A DNA stretch of 64,000 bases, taken from contig NZ_FXWM01000001.1 of NCBI RefSeq assembly GCF_900177675.1, forward strand, positions 3,047,001 through 3,111,000. The letters are read 5' to 3'. Source of the stretch: Bacillus sp. OV166 (GTDB taxonomy: Bacteria > Bacillota > Bacilli > Bacillales > Cytobacillaceae). Shown piece by piece: positions 9,240 through 19,270 of this stretch. Below the pieces are notes generated by a model. The model made no database searches and was not told where the DNA came from. It saw only the letters and a list, made by a program, of their open reading frames with translations. Numbering within the stretch: position 1 is the stretch's first letter; the number at the start of each line of letters is the position of its first letter. A program made the translations under genes and the position numbers.

Positions 9240-9434
9240 TACGGTCAAAACCAGTACTTATATGGGATTAGCAACAACCTTAGCTGAAATTTTTTAGGAA
9301 CTGTATTGTTTTATTTTTCTTCCTATTGACCCATATTGTGAAGAAGAACGACTTATTAATTTTCAGTAAAAAAGGTACTTAAGGAGAATTTGTTTCTCAG
9401 AACTTTTAAAGAATATGCAATTGTTTTGTATTTG

Positions 9435-9464
9435 CTAACAAAATCCCCCCCTAACCGGGGGGAT
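9435..9464 (-). terminator. Rho-independent terminator of the cotD-like gene
   Basis: On the minus strand ATCCCCCC, a short loop and GGGGGGAT are followed by TTTTGTT. It lies 15 bases past the cotD-like stop. Confidence 0.75.
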
Positions 9465-9478
9465 AAAAGAAGCTAGAA

Positions 9479-9847
9479 TTAAAATGGTCTTGGCGGACAA
9501 CAAGGATTGTATGGAACTCCGCACATTGTATGTGTTTCACAACATTCATTTACACATGACTCGGTATGTGGGAAATAGTGTTGATGATTAATCATTTGCT
9601 TATTGACTGTAGTAGTGTGAGAAGGATGTAAATGCGTTACAACTTTATTGAATATATTTGTCTTAACATATTGTTGTCCTGGTGAAACCAACGGTGGATC
9701 ATACTGAGCAGGAAACACTTGAGGTGGGCAGTATTGTGGACATCCTTGTGGTGGAAAGTATTGGGCTTGCATCGGTTGTAATGGAGCTATCTGATTTGGC
9801 ATTATATTGGGTGGAAAACCACCAAACCCACTTTGTCTATTCATCAT
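9479..9847 (-). CDS. cotD: CotD family spore coat protein
   Basis: 122 residues. The N-terminal half is proline/glutamine/tyrosine-rich (QYFPPQGCPQYCPPQV); the C-terminal half is rich in His and Cys (VVTHLHPSHTTTVNKQ, NHQHYFPHTESCVNECC). This is the pattern of the inner-coat protein CotD, where HLHPSHTT is characteristic. Such proteins are made late in the mother cell under SigK and cross-link into the coat. ATG at 9847 is preceded by GGAGGTCATTTA. A terminator follows. Confidence 0.85.
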   Translation of the reverse strand: MMNRQSGFGGFPPNIMPNQIAPLQPMQAQYFPPQGCPQYCPPQVFPAQYDPPLVSPGQQYVKTNIFNKVVTHLHPSHTTTVNKQMINHQHYFPHTESCVNECCETHTMCGVPYNPCCPPRPF

Positions 9848-10078
9848 TAAATGACCTCCATATGAATTTGTCTTGTTACATCATTAGTCTATGTGAACTT
9901 TTATTGTGTGGACTAGTTTGATACCTAATTTTGAAATAAAAATTATGTAAACTAAAAGATTGATTTGTTCAAAAGAGGAATCGGAAAGCATGTTAAAGTA
10001 CCTTAAAGTTAATCAAATAGACAGGTCATAACGACCTGTCAGAGTACGAAATCTTAACGTTGTTTTGACGTGAGGGGA

Positions 10079-10238
10079 TTACCAACAAAAGCCTCCACCA
10101 TAACCAACGCCACCGTAGCCAGCACCGTAGCCACCGCCATAGCTACCACCAACAAAGGATGCACCTACGATGATTAAAAGAATAAACAGTACAACAATAA
10201 AAGCAAATCCGGATCCGAAATTAGTACCTTCGCTCATA
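10079..10238 (-). pseudogene. yjcZ: YjcZ-family glycine-rich small spore protein, frameshifted
   Basis: From ATG 10238 (AAAAGGTGGTG upstream) the frame reads MSEGTNFGSGFAF, then should continue IVVLFILLIIVGASFVGG and a GYG-rich tail ending GFCW. The hydrophobic part and tail are present but in the next frame; one A too many in the five-T/A run at 10199-10203 separates them. Intact it would be a 52-residue YjcZ protein (one membrane helix plus glycine/tyrosine tail, found in spores). Either a single-base decay or a homopolymer reading error. Confidence 0.75.
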
Positions 10239-10448
10239 TTTAACACCACCTTTTGAGAACATAAACTACCATATGTAAGGAACGGGGTTTTGTTGAGAGA
10301 TAAATTAAAACGAATAAATTGAAATTATTGGCTAATTTTTCTTTTTATTCAATTGGCGTTAGGAAACTAAGGTATTTGTTGAACTAACGAAGCAGTTTAA
10401 AAAGAGTTCTATTTAAAAAGGAACCGCGATTGGCGATTCCTAAGATTA

Positions 10449-11654
10449 TTATTTATTTTCTACGTTTAGGGTACTAAATGAATTGTTAAGTGCTGTTTTA
10501 CACTTGTTTACATCAGGATTCGATGAACGAACTGCTGCTAATACAACATCAATTGTTCCATCAATATTTGTCCATGTAGCGCCATCGATTTTTCGAAGCT
10601 TAGGTTCCAGTGTGTCCCATTGATGTTCTAATTCATCTGCCCCATTTTTCGCTGAAGCAAAGTCGTTTTTATTTACAGCGTTTAGCATATCATTTTCAAT
10701 TTTAACAAAATCGTTTAATTGACCTGCTAATGTAGCTTGCTCTTCAGCACCTTGTGATGCAATATTATTACTGCGCCAGTTATAACCACCTATACCAACA
10801 ACTAAGAAAATTACGAGTACAACAATCGTTTGTGTTAGCACATGTTTCTTATTTGCATTTCTTTGGTTTGTTTCCGCTATATCACTTTTAACATTTGTAT
10901 CAATTTTTGAAACGGCAAGGAAAACGATGATCGCTAAAATAGCGATAAGAAAAATCACACTCGTACCGGTTGTCCCGAGTCCTAATCCGCCATTTACTTT
11001 TGATTGAGATAGGTAATCTCCAATTGACGCTCCAAGCGGACGAGTTAAAATATACGCAATCCAGAAAGCTAATACTCCGTCAAGTTTCAAAAATTTATAA
11101 GCTAAGAACACAAGAGCAATAATAATAACAACGCCTATTCCTGTGTTAAGATAACCAAAACCAAGTTGTTCGGAGTATAAATCGCCGACCGCTGTTCCAA
11201 GTGCAAAGGTGAAAAGGATCGTAAGCCAGTAGAAAACCTCTCTTTTTCTAGTAAAAATCGAGTGGATCGATAGTGTTTTTTCACTAAGATACCATAATAG
11301 AAAAGTCAGTCCTAGTAGCACCGAGAAAACAGCTGTGCTAACCTCAAGTGCTACGCCCATATTATCTGTCAAGTTATCCGTTACCAATGTTCCAAATACG
11401 CTTATAAGAACAACTGTTACCCAGTAAATCGCTGGAACATATTTGCTTGCTTTAAATTGAAAAAACAATGTAATTAAAAATGCAGCTCCCATAATAATGG
11501 TTGTAAGAGTTAAACCAAGTCCAATGTTGAAATTGATGAAATCAGCAAATGTTTCACCAACAGTTGTACACAAAATTTTGATGATCCAAAAGAAAATCGT
11601 CACTTGTGGCACTTTGTTAAGTAAAATTTTCATTTTATTTTGGTTTTCTTGCAT
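10449..11654 (-). CDS. COG4705-type multi-pass membrane protein
   Basis: 401 residues starting at ATG 11654 (AAAGGAAATT upstream). There are about eleven hydrophobic segments. Four copies of a motif pairing a G-x-x-x-G/T-D turn with a following glycine-rich helix are seen (TTVGETFADFIN, VFGTLVTDNLTD, ALGTAVGDLYSEQ, PLGASIGDYLSQ), the internal repeat of the COG4705 family. The C-terminal 130 residues are an extra transmembrane helix plus a soluble helical domain, absent from short members. Function unknown. A truncated paralogue lies just upstream at 11746-11835. Confidence 0.75.
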   Translation of the reverse strand: MQENQNKMKILLNKVPQVTIFFWIIKILCTTVGETFADFINFNIGLGLTLTTIIMGAAFLITLFFQFKASKYVPAIYWVTVVLISVFGTLVTDNLTDNMGVALEVSTAVFSVLLGLTFLLWYLSEKTLSIHSIFTRKREVFYWLTILFTFALGTAVGDLYSEQLGFGYLNTGIGVVIIIALVFLAYKFLKLDGVLAFWIAYILTRPLGASIGDYLSQSKVNGGLGLGTTGTSVIFLIAILAIIVFLAVSKIDTNVKSDIAETNQRNANKKHVLTQTIVVLVIFLVVGIGGYNWRSNNIASQGAEEQATLAGQLNDFVKIENDMLNAVNKNDFASAKNGADELEHQWDTLEPKLRKIDGATWTNIDGTIDVVLAAVRSSNPDVNKCKTALNNSFSTLNVENK

Positions 11655-11745
11655 ATATAATTTCCTTTCTTTAAAGTGGTTGCCCACAACTTAATTTTAT
11701 TTCTCTCTCTAAATAAGGATACCTATCCAAATCTAGGTTTATCAT

Positions 11746-11835
11746 TTAGGAAGTCCGCGCTGTTTCTCCCACAATGGTTGCTATAATCTTGACGATTTCA
11801 AAAAATATGGTGACTTGTGATTCTTTGCTTATCAT
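11746..11835 (-). pseudogene. COG4705 membrane protein, N-terminal remnant
   Basis: On the minus strand ATG 11835 opens a 29-codon frame, MISKESQVTIFFEIVKIIA then TIVGETARTS and a stop. QVTIFFxIxKIxxTxVGETxxD matches the first helix of the neighbouring COG4705 gene (PQVTIFFWIIKILCTTVGETFADF). The rest is missing, so a tandem paralogue has been deleted down to this stub. Confidence 0.75.
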
Positions 11836-12435
11836 TTACCGATCTGAAGGTTGGACTATTTCAGTTTGTTCAGAAAATGCTGAGTTTTCTTAAAAAGGAA
11901 CTCATCTCCTTTTTGGAAGTAGTCATTGTTTCCATCGCTCATTTTCATTTGTGATGATGTTAGTCTCTACTTCTCTACTATAATAGAAATCGGGGGGCTA
12001 TTTATTAAAAACTGATTAAAATTAACTTAAGTGTCTATTAAGTATAAGCGGCATTTTCTTATTGTATTTACGGTCCAGGAGTGTTTAAGAAGGGAAAGTA
12101 ATTTTTCATACTGGGAGGTGAAAAGGATGAGAAGGGATTACTTGAAGTTATTTTACCAGAAAGGGGAAATATTAAGCTTTTCAAGTCTATCCCAATTTCA
12201 TTGTTGATGGTATCTCAATATTTTCCTTTCTATATAGAGGAGTTTAGTTGAAGAATAAATGCATAAATATTTAAATACGAGGGATTTCCAAAAGTTAATT
12301 TATTAGGTGTGCCAATTAAGATTGACTTTATTAGTTTAGGGGAGATAATACAGCAAGATAGAACTACAATATTTTTTTACCTTAAACAAAATTAAACCAA
12401 ACAACATATAATACAATATGTGGTACACCATAAAG

Positions 12436-12466
12436 AAGACCGTGACTTGAACGACACGGTCTAACA
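12436..12466 (-). terminator. possible terminator
   Basis: GACCGTG and CACGGTC form a hairpin; on the minus strand it is followed by TTCTTT. It lies about 160 bases beyond the end of the DUF2642-like gene, so the link is loose. Confidence 0.4.
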
Positions 12467-12623
12467 AACAACTTTAGAAGTGATTGAGTAATCCATCCTC
12501 GTCGGCAAACTCTGGTTGGATTATTTTTTTTGTTTCTTTTGTTTTCTCATGTGGACATCACCTACTTACTTATTTTTGGTTAAAGATGAGTTTATTAAGT
12601 TCCTTATCTATTACATAAAGTAT

Positions 12624-13298
12624 CTACGGTAATTGTATTGTTTTGATATGCTCTAAATTGCGACAAACCGTTTCCCCTTCAGCTGTTATAAGAATCATTT
12701 TGTTATTACGAATCTTTTGAAGTAAGCCTATTTTTTCAGTGTTTTCTCCACCATCTATAATAACTAGTTGATTTTCTAATCTTTTCAACTGTTCATCAAA
12801 GGATCTGGCTAAAGGAGTGGGTATAGGCACAAGGGGTAGATTTTCCTTGTTTAAAGAATATGGTATTGTATTAGGGGGATACGGAATTAGCCATTTAACA
12901 TGATTCATCGAAATAAACATTGTTTTGTACACAGGGGAGTGGAAGACAAAATAGTCGTTCATAATGCTAGTTATATAACCATGAATTGATTTATTCCCTG
13001 TGACGTAAACCTTGACAAACAAACCTTTAGCAATCGTTAATGATTTACGAAACGATATTACATCCGTTTCAATTGGTTTTTCTGAAGGAGGGTTATAAGA
13101 GGTATATTCTTCATCTAAAATGGTTTCTTTCAATCTTTGCACATGAACAAATGGAATATAGAGGTATGAATCGGTCCTGCCATCGTATAAAACAATGATG
13201 TCCAACCCAGCATCTGTTAGGATTCCCTTGTGAATAACGCCTCCTGAAATTTCAACCTCAATTTGAATTCCTATTGAATCTATAAAATCTATAAGCAT
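12624..13298 (-). CDS. DUF2642-like protein with SM-type barrels
   Basis: 224 residues. Residues 1-55 (FIDSIGIQIEVEISGGVIHKGILTDAGLDIIVLYDG) and 82-140 (KGLFVKVYVTGNKSIHGYITSIMNDYFVFHSP) are two copies of a small beta-barrel unit of about 55 residues like those in DUF2642/spore-coat-associated Bacillus proteins; a third shorter copy ends the protein (LVIIDGGENTEKIGLLQKIRNNKMILIT). I recognise the fold pattern, not a specific gene. It starts 24 bases from the stop side of the ArsB-like gene, on the same strand, so the two are probably cotranscribed. Confidence 0.55.
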   Translation of the reverse strand: MLIDFIDSIGIQIEVEISGGVIHKGILTDAGLDIIVLYDGRTDSYLYIPFVHVQRLKETILDEEYTSYNPPSEKPIETDVISFRKSLTIAKGLFVKVYVTGNKSIHGYITSIMNDYFVFHSPVYKTMFISMNHVKWLIPYPPNTIPYSLNKENLPLVPIPTPLARSFDEQLKRLENQLVIIDGGENTEKIGLLQKIRNNKMILITAEGETVCRNLEHIKTIQLP

Positions 13299-13321
13299 CT
13301 TAATTCTCCTTTTTTCTCAAA

Positions 13322-14683
13322 TTATCCTTGGAGTGCTCCACCGAAGAGCCAAGAAACCCAATAATATAAAACCACTAATGTGAATAATACAGTAGGCGGT
13401 ATAACGACAGCTGTTACTTTTATATATTCCCACCAAGTGATTCTTACTTTTCCACGCTTTACAATGTGCATCCACATCAGCGTAGCCAACGTTCCCATAG
13501 GAAGTAGTAAGGAACCCATGTCGCTGCCAATGACGTTCGCCAGATAGGCGATTTTCAAGGAGAGTAGATCTAGATTCATATGCGTCAACGTGAGGGTTCC
13601 AACCATGAGTGCAGGGTGATTATTAAAAATATTTGAGAGTACTGATAGAAGTACACCCATCATCACACTTGCATTGAGCAGGCTTCCAGAAACCATTGGA
13701 CGCATAAATTGGATCAACCAGTCTGTTAGTCCGATATTATTCAGACCGTAAATAATCACATACATACTAAAAGCGAACACGATAATATACCACGGCGTTT
13801 TTTTCAGCATATCAGTTGGAGGTATTTTTAAATAAGCCCATCTCCATCCTAAAAGGACCAGCGAGCCAATTACAGCCATAAGAGAGACTGGAATGGAAAG
13901 AAACGAAGCTACAAATAGACTGACACGGACTGCAAATACAAACAGGAGGACGTTTCGCATAAACCTTGAACGTTCCTTCTCTGTACCATGTTTCATAGGA
14001 CTTGGCTTAAGTGGATGGTAAGAAGGGAGTGACCGCCCAGTAATCTTAGTAGGAACGGTTTTCGGTAAGACTTTTTTGAAGCGAAGGAACAAGAGCCAAG
14101 TCAGCAGTAGTAAACCAAGCGTGGCAGGAACAAACATCATCGCCGTATGCAAATACAAGCTCATATGCACGATTTTTAGAGCGATCAGATTGACTATGTT
14201 ACTTACACCTATTGGAGCACTCGAAGCAGTCGCAATTAAGGCTCCAGACAGCAAATACGGAATTTTTTGATGGTTTTTTAAGCCCATGTTGTTTAATAAC
14301 ATGACTAGGATTGGAGTTGTGATTAAAATACTGCCGTCGTTATTAAAAAAGAGTGTCATGAGAAAACATAAAAGATTGACATACCAGAATAATCTGATGC
14401 CAGACCCATTTGCTTTTTCCGCAAGCTTCTCTGCCACCCAGTTAAAGAATCCAAAACTCTCTAAGACAATCGCCATTACAATCGTTGCCATAATAGTTAT
14501 CGCAGCACCGCTTATCGTTTCTGCAATTATACCGAGGTCTGTTAGAGAAACACTTCCACTGAGTATGACAATAATCGCACCTATCGTGGCAGGTATAGCT
14601 TCATTAATGCCTCTAGGTCTCCAAAGAATCAATCCGAGGGTAACCAAAAAAGATAAAACGGTTATCCAAACCATTGGTTGCAT
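13322..14683 (-). CDS. arsB-like: ArsB/NhaD-type transporter (arsenite efflux-like)
   Basis: 453 residues with about eleven membrane segments. ITIMATIVMAIVLESFGFFNWVAEK, FFNNDGSILITTPI and NIFNNHPALMVGTL are hallmark blocks of the ArsB branch of the ion transporter superfamily (the paired FNND/FNNHP loops form the substrate region). Family members export arsenite or related oxyanions. There is no arsR, arsA or arsC beside it, so substrate is uncertain. ATG at 14683 follows GAAGGAGAAAAAA. The DUF2642-like gene follows at 23 bases. Confidence 0.75.
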   Translation of the reverse strand: MQPMVWITVLSFLVTLGLILWRPRGINEAIPATIGAIIVILSGSVSLTDLGIIAETISGAAITIMATIVMAIVLESFGFFNWVAEKLAEKANGSGIRLFWYVNLLCFLMTLFFNNDGSILITTPILVMLLNNMGLKNHQKIPYLLSGALIATASSAPIGVSNIVNLIALKIVHMSLYLHTAMMFVPATLGLLLLTWLLFLRFKKVLPKTVPTKITGRSLPSYHPLKPSPMKHGTEKERSRFMRNVLLFVFAVRVSLFVASFLSIPVSLMAVIGSLVLLGWRWAYLKIPPTDMLKKTPWYIIVFAFSMYVIIYGLNNIGLTDWLIQFMRPMVSGSLLNASVMMGVLLSVLSNIFNNHPALMVGTLTLTHMNLDLLSLKIAYLANVIGSDMGSLLLPMGTLATLMWMHIVKRGKVRITWWEYIKVTAVVIPPTVLFTLVVLYYWVSWLFGGALQG

Positions 14684-15121
14684 TTTTTTCTCCTTCTTTC
14701 TAGCTAGTTTTTCATGATGGTTCCATGAGACGACCTAACCCCCTCAATAGTTAGTCCACTCTTGTCCCCCCCTTCCATCTATCCCTCTTGTGTTGTTGTA
14801 CTGTATTTATATGTATCACGAATAGGACAGGCTTTGGGTATGTACCCGTTTTTCCAAAAAATCAACTAGAGTCTAAAAAACAACGATTCAAGTAATTACA
14901 CATGTCAAGATAGAAGAACATAGCTAATTACAAGAATTAACCCTCTTTAATTGAAGTAGTTTATAATGGCAAAAATAAAAAGCGATGTCTAAAATAGTAA
15001 ACTTGTCAACTGCTCACTGTTGTTCTTGAATGATGAATCAGGGGAAGGATTAGAATATTTTTCCTTAGACAATGCATACTATAAACATAATTTAAAGCAA
15101 ATGCAGAAAGGGAAGGAGTTG
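14684..15121. other. intergenic region between divergent ArsB-like and ger genes
   Basis: About 440 bases holding both promoters. A sporulation (SigG) promoter for the ger operon is expected here, but I cannot point to one with confidence. No RNA gene or repeat recognised. Confidence 0.4.
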
Positions 15122-16669
15122 ATGTCTTATTTTCTGAAGTTTTTAAGAGGAAAGCGCTCTTCTCGGTTCCATCAAACAAGCAATAATTCTAATCTTCATA
15201 AAAAAAATATGGAAGATGATGTCCTGGACTCTGATTTATCCCAAAATACAGAGAATCTCCAACTGCTATTTTCTCAAGCACCGGATTTAGTGATTCGTCG
15301 CTTTCCCATCGCAGCGAGTAAAACGGAGGCCGCTTTGGTGTACTTGCCCGGATTGACGGATAAAGATGCGATCCAAAATTATGTTCTAAAGCCATTGATG
15401 CATAGCTCCTTCGATCCTAATAAGGAACTGCCAATCACAATAGGAAAGATCGATATGGTCTATACGTGGGGGCAGATCGAAAATGCGATTCTAGGAGGAG
15501 ATAGCGTTTTATTGTTAAACGGGCAAATCACCGGGTATCAATTAGATACAAAAGGGTGGCCGCAAAGACAGCTTAATAATCCTCAAAATGAAATATCTCT
15601 AAAAGGTGCTCATCAAGGATTTGTGGAAACAGGGAGTCAAAATATCGCCCTAATTCGCAGGTATATTCCCCACCAGGAATTAATATTGAAAGAGATGACC
15701 GTCGGTATTCGAGGGAAAACAAAGGTTTCCCTTTTATATTTGAGAGATGTTGCTTCTGAAGACGTGCTAAGAGAACTGGAAACACGGATTCAAAATATTA
15801 CAGTGGACGCTATCATTAATACTGGCGAACTTATCGAGTTCATTGAAGACAATCCTTATTCACCCTTTCCGCAAATTATGTTGACTGAAAGACCTGATAC
15901 AGCTGCATCCCAAATTCTTCAGGGGAGATTTGTGATTATTATGGATCGTTCTCCGAGCGTATTGATTGCTCCGACAAACTTTATTTCCTTTTTTCAGGCT
16001 GTGGATGATTACGGTTCCCGTTGGTTAGTTTCTTCCTTTATCCGGGTAATGCGTTTTTTTGCCTTTATGATTGCCTTATTTTTGCCCGCCACTTATGTTG
16101 CGTTTATTTCCTATAATTTTGAAGTTATCCCGATGGAGCTTTTACTTTCGATTGCAGAATCAAGGATACAAGTTCCGTTCCCACCCGTGCTGGAAGCGGT
16201 GATTATGGAAATGATCCTGGAGTTGATGAGGGAAGCGGCACTAAGGCTGCCGACTCCAATCGGTCAGACCATTGGCATTGTGGGCGGCATTATCATTGGG
16301 CAGGCGGCTGTTCAGGTGGGAATTGTCAGCAACATAATGATTATTGTCGTTGCTGTTACAGCGATTGCTTCTTATAACATCCCTAATTATGATATGAGTT
16401 CGTCCATTAGACTATTAAGATTTCCTATGATGTTATCTGCTGCCATGTTTGGAATTGTAGGGATTGTGATCGGATGGATGACCATAGTTGGTCACCTGGC
16501 TAGTCTTGAATCATTAGGAACACCCTATGGAACTCCTCTAGCTCCTTTCCGATTCGCCGATATGAAGGATGCGTTTCTGCGCTTTCCTTTATGGGTAATG
16601 AAAAGTCGCCCTAAAGGCACAGGAGCTATTTCAACTATTCGACAAGGGCGAAATCGCACTAAAAGGTGA
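15122..16669 (+). CDS. gerKA-like: spore germinant receptor subunit A (GerA/GerK family)
   Basis: 515 residues starting at ATG 15122 with GGGAAGGAG before it; an upstream in-frame TTG at 15020 lacks a binding site. The N-terminal soluble domain (about residues 40-280, LVIRRFPIAASKTEAALVYLPG, QILQGRFVIIMDRSPSVLIAPTNF) is followed by about five membrane helices (PATYVAFISYNFEVIPMELL, GIVGGIIIGQAAVQVGIVSN). This is GerAA/GerKA, the inner spore membrane subunit of a germinant receptor; together with subunits B and C it senses nutrients and triggers ion release. First gene of a three-gene operon, 4 bases before the next. Ligand cannot be read from sequence. Confidence 0.9.
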   Translation: MSYFLKFLRGKRSSRFHQTSNNSNLHKKNMEDDVLDSDLSQNTENLQLLFSQAPDLVIRRFPIAASKTEAALVYLPGLTDKDAIQNYVLKPLMHSSFDPNKELPITIGKIDMVYTWGQIENAILGGDSVLLLNGQITGYQLDTKGWPQRQLNNPQNEISLKGAHQGFVETGSQNIALIRRYIPHQELILKEMTVGIRGKTKVSLLYLRDVASEDVLRELETRIQNITVDAIINTGELIEFIEDNPYSPFPQIMLTERPDTAASQILQGRFVIIMDRSPSVLIAPTNFISFFQAVDDYGSRWLVSSFIRVMRFFAFMIALFLPATYVAFISYNFEVIPMELLLSIAESRIQVPFPPVLEAVIMEMILELMREAALRLPTPIGQTIGIVGGIIIGQAAVQVGIVSNIMIIVVAVTAIASYNIPNYDMSSSIRLLRFPMMLSAAMFGIVGIVIGWMTIVGHLASLESLGTPYGTPLAPFRFADMKDAFLRFPLWVMKSRPKGTGAISTIRQGRNRTKR

Positions 16670-16673
16670 AACG

Positions 16674-17774
16674 ATGAAAAAATATGCCAATAATGAAATC
16701 ACTCTCATGCAGTATATTTTTTTGATAAATGGAACACAGGTCGGGACAGGCGTCCTATCTCTCCCGCGCATACTTGCGGAAAAAGCAGGAACCGACGGGT
16801 GGATCGCTATCCTGATTGGCTGGTTTCTCTCTGCCGCTGCCAGCATTATTTTGGTTAAAACGTGCGAAAAATATCCTGATGAAACCCTTATCGAAATTCT
16901 TATCCGTTTATTCGGAAAAATTGTGGGAAAAGCAGTCGTCATCGTTTACATGATGTACTTTGCTTTTTACTCATGGTCCATTTTTGTGAACGGCAGTCTA
17001 TATATCAAGGCATGGTTCATGCCTAAAACCCCTAATTATATCATTTTACTGTTATTTTCGATTCCTACTTTTTTTGTAGCCCGTAACGGGGTTCGCGTTT
17101 TAGCAAGATACTCCGAGCTGTCTTTTTACATGGTCATTTGGCTTCCTTTGTTTTTCCTGATACCGCTAAGGGACGGAAATTGGCTGCACTTTCTTCCGGT
17201 ACTTAAAGAAGGGTGGAGACCAGTATTATCCGCTGTGCCGACCACTGTTTTTTCCTTTTTGGGATTTGAAGTCGCTTTCTTCCTGTACCCCTTTTTGCAA
17301 AAAAAGCAGCATGCGGTTCTCGGAATCACGATTGCGAACACCTTAACGATGTTGTTTTATGTTTTAGTGACGATTGCCTGCTTTGCCTATTTTAGCCCCG
17401 ATGGGATTATCGAATTTAATCAACCCGTCATGAATTTGCTTAAACTAATTGAATTTCGTTTTTTGGAGCGTTTTGACATGGTTTTATTGGCTGTTTATCT
17501 GATTGTTGTTTCCACAGCCTGGATATCTTGTGTATTCTTTACTGCCTTTTGTTCTAGTCAATTGCTGGGAAAACAGGATCACAGCCGGCACGTCATTATC
17601 TTATTATTGATCATTATTGGATTGGTCTTTTGGCGTGATCCTACTTGGAATGAATCGGAAAAGTGGCAGCAAATGGTTGCCAAAGGAGGGCTGCAATTGG
17701 CATACGTAGCTCCTCCATTTTTATGGATCTATAGCTGGATATATGAAAAGTTCCGTCGGAGGGTAAGCCATTGA
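16674..17774 (+). CDS. gerKB-like: spore germinant receptor subunit B (GerAB permease)
   Basis: 366 residues, ten hydrophobic segments, an APC-superfamily fold. TLMQYIFLINGTQVGTGVLSLPR at the start is the standard GerAB signature, and FSFLGFEVAFFLYPFL a conserved helix 6 block. This subunit binds the germinant (often an amino acid or sugar) in the inner spore membrane. Starts 5 bases after subunit A and overlaps subunit C by 4 bases (TTGA), so translation is coupled. Confidence 0.9.
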   Translation: MKKYANNEITLMQYIFLINGTQVGTGVLSLPRILAEKAGTDGWIAILIGWFLSAAASIILVKTCEKYPDETLIEILIRLFGKIVGKAVVIVYMMYFAFYSWSIFVNGSLYIKAWFMPKTPNYIILLLFSIPTFFVARNGVRVLARYSELSFYMVIWLPLFFLIPLRDGNWLHFLPVLKEGWRPVLSAVPTTVFSFLGFEVAFFLYPFLQKKQHAVLGITIANTLTMLFYVLVTIACFAYFSPDGIIEFNQPVMNLLKLIEFRFLERFDMVLLAVYLIVVSTAWISCVFFTAFCSSQLLGKQDHSRHVIILLLIIIGLVFWRDPTWNESEKWQQMVAKGGLQLAYVAPPFLWIYSWIYEKFRRRVSH

Positions 17775-18874
17775 AAAGGAAGATACTACTTTGCCTATCG
17801 CTCTTGGCTATGATGATGACCGGATGCGTGGACCAAATAAATATTGAAGATGTCACTCTGTCACTCATCCTAGGTTTAGATTTGGATGAGGAGGATCATT
17901 TAGTGGTGTTCATGTCAAGTCCGGTGTTTAATAAAGAAGCAGAGTTCAAAGAGGAGAAGGTCGAGGTGAAAGCTGTTACGATTCGAGATTCCAGGGAACT
18001 GTTTGATACGACGGTAATGGCTTTGACATCAGGAAGCAAAACGCAATTAATCTTAATCGGGAAAAAGCTGCTAAAACGAAAAAATTGGATTGATTATATC
18101 GATCCCTTTTACCGGGACCCCAAAAATACGGTAACCACAAGAGTCGTCGCCGTAGATGGGCCTGTTTCTGACGTCATTTTTTTTAGGCCAAAAGACAAGC
18201 CGCGTCTACCTTTGTATTTGGCAAATTTAGTGGATACGGCATACAGAAGAAATGTCACTGTAAAAACCACCATTCAAGAATTTCATGAGCAAAAGACGGA
18301 AAAAGGGATGACAGCAAGCATCACCGAAATGAAAAAAGACCACAAAATCATGTTGACCGGCACGGCTCTGCTGGATGAACAGAGCAGATATAAGTTAAGC
18401 ATCAAACCGCATCAAAACAAATTATTACGCATCCTGCAGCATAAAACAAAAGGTGATTTCCCATTTACCATTTCAGTCCCTTTGGAATCGAATGGACAGG
18501 ATAAACATTGGATCAGCTTTAGTACGCCGAACGTCAAGGTAAAAACAAAGGTAAGGTATGACGGTCATTTTATTTTTGACACAGACGTAAAAATGAGAAT
18601 TGCCATTACAGAACGGCTTTTTCCATTCAATGTAAGGAAGGACACAGCGAAACTGCAAAAGAGTATAGAAACGAAACTGCAAGCCGATTTCGAGCGCTTA
18701 ATAAAGAAAACGCAAACCGCCACCATTGACCCGTTTGGATTTGGGATTTATGCAAGAGCCTATACGTATCCCGAGTGGAAAAAAGTCCAAAATCAATGGG
18801 GGAAAGCCTTTTCGAAGGCTGATGTAAACGTCAAGGTACGTGTAACAATTGCCGGGATGGGAACGATTAAGTAA
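17771..18874 (+). CDS. gerKC-like: spore germinant receptor subunit C (GerAC lipoprotein)
   Basis: 367 residues from TTG 17771 (GGAGGGTAAG upstream). The signal peptide LLCLSLLAMMMTGC ends in a lipobox, so the cysteine is expected to be diacylglycerylated and the protein anchored outside the inner spore membrane. INIEDVTLSLILGLDLDEEDH, TALLDEQSRYKLSIKP and PFGFGIYARAYTYPEWKKV fit GerAC domains 1-3. Last gene of the ger operon. No terminator is obvious immediately after it. Confidence 0.9.
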   Translation: MKRKILLCLSLLAMMMTGCVDQINIEDVTLSLILGLDLDEEDHLVVFMSSPVFNKEAEFKEEKVEVKAVTIRDSRELFDTTVMALTSGSKTQLILIGKKLLKRKNWIDYIDPFYRDPKNTVTTRVVAVDGPVSDVIFFRPKDKPRLPLYLANLVDTAYRRNVTVKTTIQEFHEQKTEKGMTASITEMKKDHKIMLTGTALLDEQSRYKLSIKPHQNKLLRILQHKTKGDFPFTISVPLESNGQDKHWISFSTPNVKVKTKVRYDGHFIFDTDVKMRIAITERLFPFNVRKDTAKLQKSIETKLQADFERLIKKTQTATIDPFGFGIYARAYTYPEWKKVQNQWGKAFSKADVNVKVRVTIAGMGTIK

Positions 18875-19089
18875 CACGGGCCAATGATGTTCTACCATGA
18901 AAATAAGTTTCTTCAAGATAAGAAAAATGACAAAACTTAAAAAGACCTGCTCAATCGTTAAAAAAAAAGAGGAGAGCGATAATTAATAAGTCTATGGATT
19001 AGGGTTGACTGGATTAAGGTCAGTAACAGAATTGACACTACCTAACCATTTTCATTCTCTGTGGTGCAGCACTGATTTTGTGCTGCATA

Positions 19090-19118
19090 GATGGCTAACG
19101 GAGTGCTTTACTTGAATG
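19090..19118 (+). repeat. cassette element 1, left site only
   Basis: GGCTAACGGAGTGCTTTACTTGAA: first copy in the window of the left simple site (consensus CTAACGGGTGC plus AGTTGAA). No copies exist upstream of it in this window. Confidence 0.7.
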
Positions 19119-19179
19119 AGTTAAAGAAATTAGAGAAAAAAGCATCAGATATGTAGGAGTAATGAATGTAATAAATTAA

Positions 19180-19270
19180 TTTACTAACGTGAACAAGAGA
19201 TGAAGAGCAAGCTGCCATTCTTGGTGGCTTTTTTCTTGTTGAACTAACTGTCAGGTTAGTTAAAAAAAGT
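19180..19270 (+). repeat. cassette element 2, long form
   Basis: Left site ACTAACGTGAACAAGAGATG is degenerate; hairpin GCTGCCATTCTTGGTGGC plus T-run; right site GAACTAACTGTCAGGTTAGT. Immediately precedes the nos gene. Confidence 0.85.

Larger units (their letters stand above)
11655..12623. other. long non-coding stretch
   Basis: About 970 bases. Contains the COG4705 remnant described separately, a possible 26-codon frame at 12127 (MRRDYLKLFYQKG, with GGGAGGTGAAAAGG before it; not recognised) and a hairpin at 12438-12464. The rest shows nothing I can support. Confidence 0.5.
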
